From Enoplolaimus lenunculus (Eukaryota > Nematoda > Enoplea > Enoplida > Thoracostomopsidae), in the NCBI GenBank assembly GCA_030248215.1, contig JASANG010000128.1, positions 1-64,000 of the forward strand: 64,000 nt of DNA. The letters run 5' to 3'. Under the pieces are notes generated by a model. It worked only from the letters and a program-made list of their open reading frames with translations. It searched no databases and was not told where the DNA came from. Positions 51,101 to 57,100 of the stretch are shown here, piece after piece. Numbering within the stretch: position 1 is the first letter of the stretch; the number at the start of each line of letters is the position of its first letter. The position numbers and the translations under genes are program-made.

Positions 51101-54100
51101 GCCTAAGCCTAAGCCTAAGCCTAAGCCTACGCCTAAGCGTATGGACGAGCCTATTACTAAGCGTAAGCCTAAGCCTAAGCCTAAGCAAAAAAGTTAGTCT
51201 AAGCTTAAACTTACTCTATTATTTCCCCTCCGGAAAACGATCCGGCCCTGTTCTATACATGGGCTCCTAAGTTATTACAACTCGACTCACAGAAGCGTGT
51301 GAAATTGTTTTTACTAAAGTATTGTTTTCGAGTAAGTTGTACATGAAGCGGCATCTTGAAATAAATAAGATACCAACACAACAGGACTGCGCGTCGTGTA
51401 GTACCTGCATTTGAGAATGTTTTATTTTTAACAATCACTTGATACGTATTCATCGCTTCGTTTAACATTCCACTTGCCGCATACTGGTGGGCTAAGTTGA
51501 ATAGAACCTAAACCCAACAAAAAAATCACGCATTATTTTCAAAACTTTGCATTAAATTTTTTATCAAAATAATCATTAAACATAAAGCTTAACCTTCTCA
51601 CATTGAGTTGCCTGTAGGCAACTCAGCGCAGTGTATATACGTTAAATAATATATATCGCACCGTGTTTAACAATTGCAACACGTTTACATAGTAATAAAT
51701 CACCACAAGACGTGAGAGCCCCCTCGTGCTCGAGCGTCAAGTTCCTATAGCTGAGAGGTGATGGTATACGCCTCCCACTGCAGTCACTGGAGTCCGAATC
51801 CTAGCATAAAAATAGGTCTCAGGGGAAATAGAAAATATTCATGTGAGAAAGGGTTAAAATAGTTTCTTATTTTGGTCACAGTTTGAAAAGTACATTGCAA
51901 AAAATAGAATATATTCATGTGAGGAAGGGTTAAGCGAAAAAGTTTCAGTTTACTATCTATAACCCTTTCTCACATTGAGTTGCCTGTAGGCAACTAAGCG
52001 CAGTGTATACACGTTAAATAGTATATATCGCACCGTGTTTAACAATAGCAACACGTATAGATAGTACTAAGTCGCCACAAGACGTGAGAGCCCCCTTCGG
52101 CTCGAGCTCAACAAACTAGCCTTATAGCTTATACGCCTCCCACTGCAGTCACTGGAGTTCGAATCCTAGCATAAAAATAGGTCTCAGGGGAAATAGAAAA
52201 TATTCATGTGAGAAAGGGTTAAAATAGTTTCTTATTTTGATCACAGTTTGAACAGTACATTGCAAAAAATGGTTAGTCAAATTGATTCTTTTCGAAATAG
52301 GCTGTACGAGACTACACAAACTGAGTCAAATTCGACTCCGCCAGAGTCAAACGTGCGCCTTAGTGAGTCGAATGTGACTCTAGCGGAGCCGAATTTGACT
52401 CAGTTTGTGTAATCACGTAGAGCGTATTTCGGAGAGAGTCAATTTGACTCACCATTTTTTGCAGTGTATTAAACACAGAGCGAATTTGGGATCATTAAAA
52501 AGTGAAGGCTTTAATAAATAGTCACTTTGAATTTATTATTCCAACACTCATATTTTAACCGCGATGAACAGTTAAGCAGAAGTGAAGATCAAGGGCGGAA
52601 CATTTTCCTACGGAATTGCAATAGAAGCGCAAACATTAGACTACTTTTTAGCTTAGGTTTAAAAATCAGGGGCGCAACATTTTCCTGCGGAACTGCAATA
52701 GAGTCAGCTTAAACTTTAGACAAGTTTTTACCTTAGGGTTTAGGTTCAGGCCTTATTTGTTCTTATGTATAAGCTCATTCTCGCGCTTAGGCTTTTAGTT
52801 TTATGCTTAGGCTTAGGAATATGCTTATAATACTGTTCCGTCCCTGTTCTTTACATTTGCCGCTAATTTTAAGCATAAAAAATATCAAAATACTTACGGT
52901 AAACGTCAAATCTAAATTCATTTGATCGACCAAGTTTAAATTTTCTCGCATTTTAACAACTTTTCGTTCTTGTTTCCCAGCTTCTTTCGCTTTTTCTAAC
53001 GCCTGGAACAGTTATTAAACGATTCAAAAACCATACAGGGTGTGCAGACCCATCCCCGTTGGTTTTGTAAACAATAATTTTTATAAAAGTAGGTGTATCG
53101 AGTAAAATTATTGTTTACTGATATCATCACACTGTAATTTTTGGTTTTTTACTCAAAAATTCAACTTGCACTCCACAATCCAATATTCTGTTGGCGATCA
53201 TGTAAAGCATTGTCCCGTAAATTCCAGTGAGTTGATTTTAACTGAGAATGGGTTGAATATATAACCAGTGGTTTGAGCTGTGAATTTCAGAACTCAAAAT
53301 CCTGATGAAATTCAACTCATTTAGTGTAATATTTGATCAGCTTACCCGTCGTTAACTCAACTCAGAGTCAGACAGAATCAACACAACTCAGAGTGAACTG
53401 CAGCTTGTTGTTACTAATTCAGAAATAGCTAATTTGCTATCTCAGTTGATTTAATCAAATCATTGGAATATACAGCGTGGGGCTGGTCCAGGATTTTGTG
53501 AACGATACTGATAGCTTTTGGCTGCATAAAATTGAACGGCAATATTTTACTAACAAACGATTGCTTCAAAGAAACGCTTAATCGTAAGCTTCAGACTTAC
53601 TTAATCTGCGAATTAAACTTTAGATTAATTTCCAAACATATACACAGCAAAAAATGGTGAGTCAAATTGACTCTCTCTCCGAAATAGGCTCTACGAGACT
53701 ACACAAATTGAGTCAAAATTCGACTCCGGCAGAGTCAAATTCGATTCACTGAGTCGCATGTTTGACTCTGGCTGAGTCGAATTTGACTCAGTTTGTGTAG
53801 TTCCGTAGAGCCTATTTCGGAGAGAGTCAATTTGACTCACCGTTTTTTGCAGTGTATGATTTATCGATGAACTTGTCTTTAGGATTAACCTTTGAAAGTA
53901 AATCGTGATCATTTCAATTGAAAATGTTTGTCTGTCGAACGTCATAATATGCTGCATTGGTCAGAAATTCCAGTGCATGTAGAATCACCCCCTGGGGTTT
54001 ACTAAGGAAATTTTATACAAGTATGTACATTGAGCGAAAAATAACGTAAGAAATTTGGGCCAATGTAAAGAACTGGGGCGGAACAGTATTATAAACGTAG

Positions 54101-57100
54101 TTATAAGCCTAAGCCTAAGCCTAAGCCAAAGCGTCAAAATGAGCATATTCCTAAGCATTTGACGCTTAGGCTTAGGCTTTAGGTTCAGGTTTAGAAATAC
54201 GTTTATAATACTGTTCCGCCCCATTTCTTTACATTGGCCCCAAATTTTTTACGTAATTTTTCACTCAATGTACATACTTGTATAAAATTTGCTTAGTAAA
54301 CCCAAGGGGTGATACCTAATCATTCGACACCGACAACTCGTCGCTCGAAAACTTGAAATCCGAAATTTCATCGACTCGACAATTTGTCACCCATCATTGT
54401 ACGCTTTGGCTTAGACTTAGGATTATAATTACACTTATTGATCTGTTTAGATTTATTTAATAGGCTTTACGGCACTGCTGAACGACAAATTTTTGTGTAA
54501 TGAATTGCCGTAGATTCGTTGCCTGCAGTCATACCGATTTAAAATCGCCATTGTCATAAGCGAAAATGCTCTGTTCCAATAGATCGTTGACTTTCTTTTC
54601 AAGTTGGCGACACTTTTCTTCTGGACTGAAACGAACAGAAAAGTAAGCTATTTTCTTGAAGCTCAGTCTGTTCTACGGTAGTGGTCTGTTTGACTTCGGA
54701 TGGTTTAGGGTTGCGCTATACTCGCCGCGCCCCGCCGGACATAGCTGCGCATGACCACACGCCACCAGTCAGATTTTGCCTATATTTTTGTTGGCAAGGC
54801 TTGTGGCGGCGTCGAGCGGCGTCCGACAGCGAACGGCATCGTCGGGCTGCGCGCACCGGCATCGGGGCACAGTAAAGCATAGCTCAATCACTAATGTTCT
54901 AAAAATGCTTAGCAACAAAATGACTCGAGCCCAGCGTTTGTTTTGGGTTTGAATTAAATATCAAATATCGCACGCCATTATAGCATAAAGTAGATAGCAT
55001 CACCAGGACTGTCCCTTATTGTAAATTTTGTTTCAAGGCTTCCTTACGCACACGATTCCCACATTCCATCGATAGCCATGCAGTGATAAGTGAGGTAATA
55101 AATAAAATCATACTTTTCTTCGAGTGTTGCTTCTGCAGACGTTACACGATCGGCTTTTAACGGATCAAAAGCGGCACCTAAACGTTAAAGTTATAGTGCA
55201 TCATGTAGATTAGCGGAAATTAAGAGTTATGTATTGCTATTTCATATTTTGTTTAAGCATCACTCATTCAATTTAGTTACTCTACGCGTAAGTAGCCCGA
55301 ATTTTTGCATACTGTGCTGGCTCAAATAAGAGGTGGGTAATAAGAGGAGGGAGGTCTCCACTGCGAGTCCCAATCACTAGGAGTCCGCATTCCTAATAAG
55401 AGTCCGTAAGCGGATGGAGTCCTTAAGCCCTAATTAGAGTCCATAAATGTCAATTATCCCTAGTTGTAGCGCATAAATAACTAAAGGACCAAGTAATTTG
55501 AGTTCAAAAGGTTAAAGCGTACTTAAGTTTTGAAAGTACATTCCTAAGTATAACGTTGCATTTTAGCTCAAACTATTGACACAAGACAAATAAACGTTTA
55601 ATCCAACGGATGGTTGCAATACCAAATATATATCAGTAACTAAAGGCGGTTTCGGGCGGGTTAAAAATAAATAACAGTCCGTAACCGAATAACAGAGGGG
55701 TACCCTCTGGACATTCCAAATAAGTATCAGTCCCCCTTTTATTCGGGTCACTACAGTTCTTTAGCTTCTTCCGACATCCACTGACCATATACTAGTAGTT
55801 ACAGCCCCGAACTACATATGCTATAGCTTAATTTGAATTTTTGCAAATTTTGATTTTTTAGGCCCAAATTCAGACAAACAAGACTTTTCGAACGCGTTAC
55901 AAGATTGAAGCACCAATGAATTACCTTGTTGAGATCCATGTGATGTGTATCCAGCGCCGCGAACTGACGTTACCGGACGTGCCTAAAAAGCAAAACAATT
56001 ATATCTTTGGCACATGTCCGCTTTTAGCTCAACAACGCCGCCTATAAATCCTAAGGCCTAAGCCTAAGCCAAAGTCGTTACAAGTAGAGCCTAAGTTTAA
56101 GCTCACGTCTTATGCCAAAATCTCAAAATTTCCAAAACATCAGAGATGTAAGAAGTGTATAAAAAAATAAGATCCTTGTCTTCTCATATTTTTACATCTG
56201 AAACAAGCGACTAAACACGAACGGTCAATTGTACAGTTTTATAAAGAGTCACCTATATTCCTATTTCTAAATAAAACCAAAATAGAACGTGAACGGCATA
56301 GTTCCCTGATAGGATGGGTTAGTGTTAGTATAAGCGGTAGGAAGTAATTGGCAGGTGTTAACACCTGAACAGAAACTTTCCGTTGACTGTTTCTCAACGT
56401 TGGTTGGGTAACGTTTGCCAGTTATCTCTGATCTACTACGCTTTTCAAGGCCAGTGAAGTTTTATATTGTGAACGGCGTTATACGAATATTTGAAAATGA
56501 CTTACTGCCTCGTTATAGATTGATTTTTTCAACTTACCTGTGCAGCGGTTCCTGGTCTGAACGCAGTACCTTGTCCAGTCCGGCCACGCTGAAAATTAAC
56601 AAAAAACTTTCAACAAAAAGTTGAAACAAATTTTATAACATGAATTACACTTAAATTTTCAACAAATCGGGCTCAACCGGAATTCGTTTTCCGGCCAAAA
56701 GTCCCACAAAAATTCAATTCCTGCTCCTGTTCCCGCTTTTGCATTCAAAGATGGAATCGGATTTTTTACGGTTTTGTGTAAATTATTCATAATTATTTTT
56801 AAATATTTGAAACATTGTCTTTAAAAATGTTATTTCTAAATGAATGTTTTTGCAATTAATTCAATCTTTTGTTAATAAACTGTTAAATTAAAAATCTGAT
56901 GTGGTTTTCCAAAACTTTATGACGAAATAGCTCAAAATTCGCATAAATCATTTTTGTAAGCTTTCTAAAAAGTTCAGGCCCATGTAAAGACCGGGGGCGG
57001 AACGTTTTTCTGTGGGACTACAATAGAGTAAGCTTAAGTTTTAGACTAATTTTTTTTTGCTTGGCTTTATAATTCTGTTCCGCCCATGTTCCTTACATTG

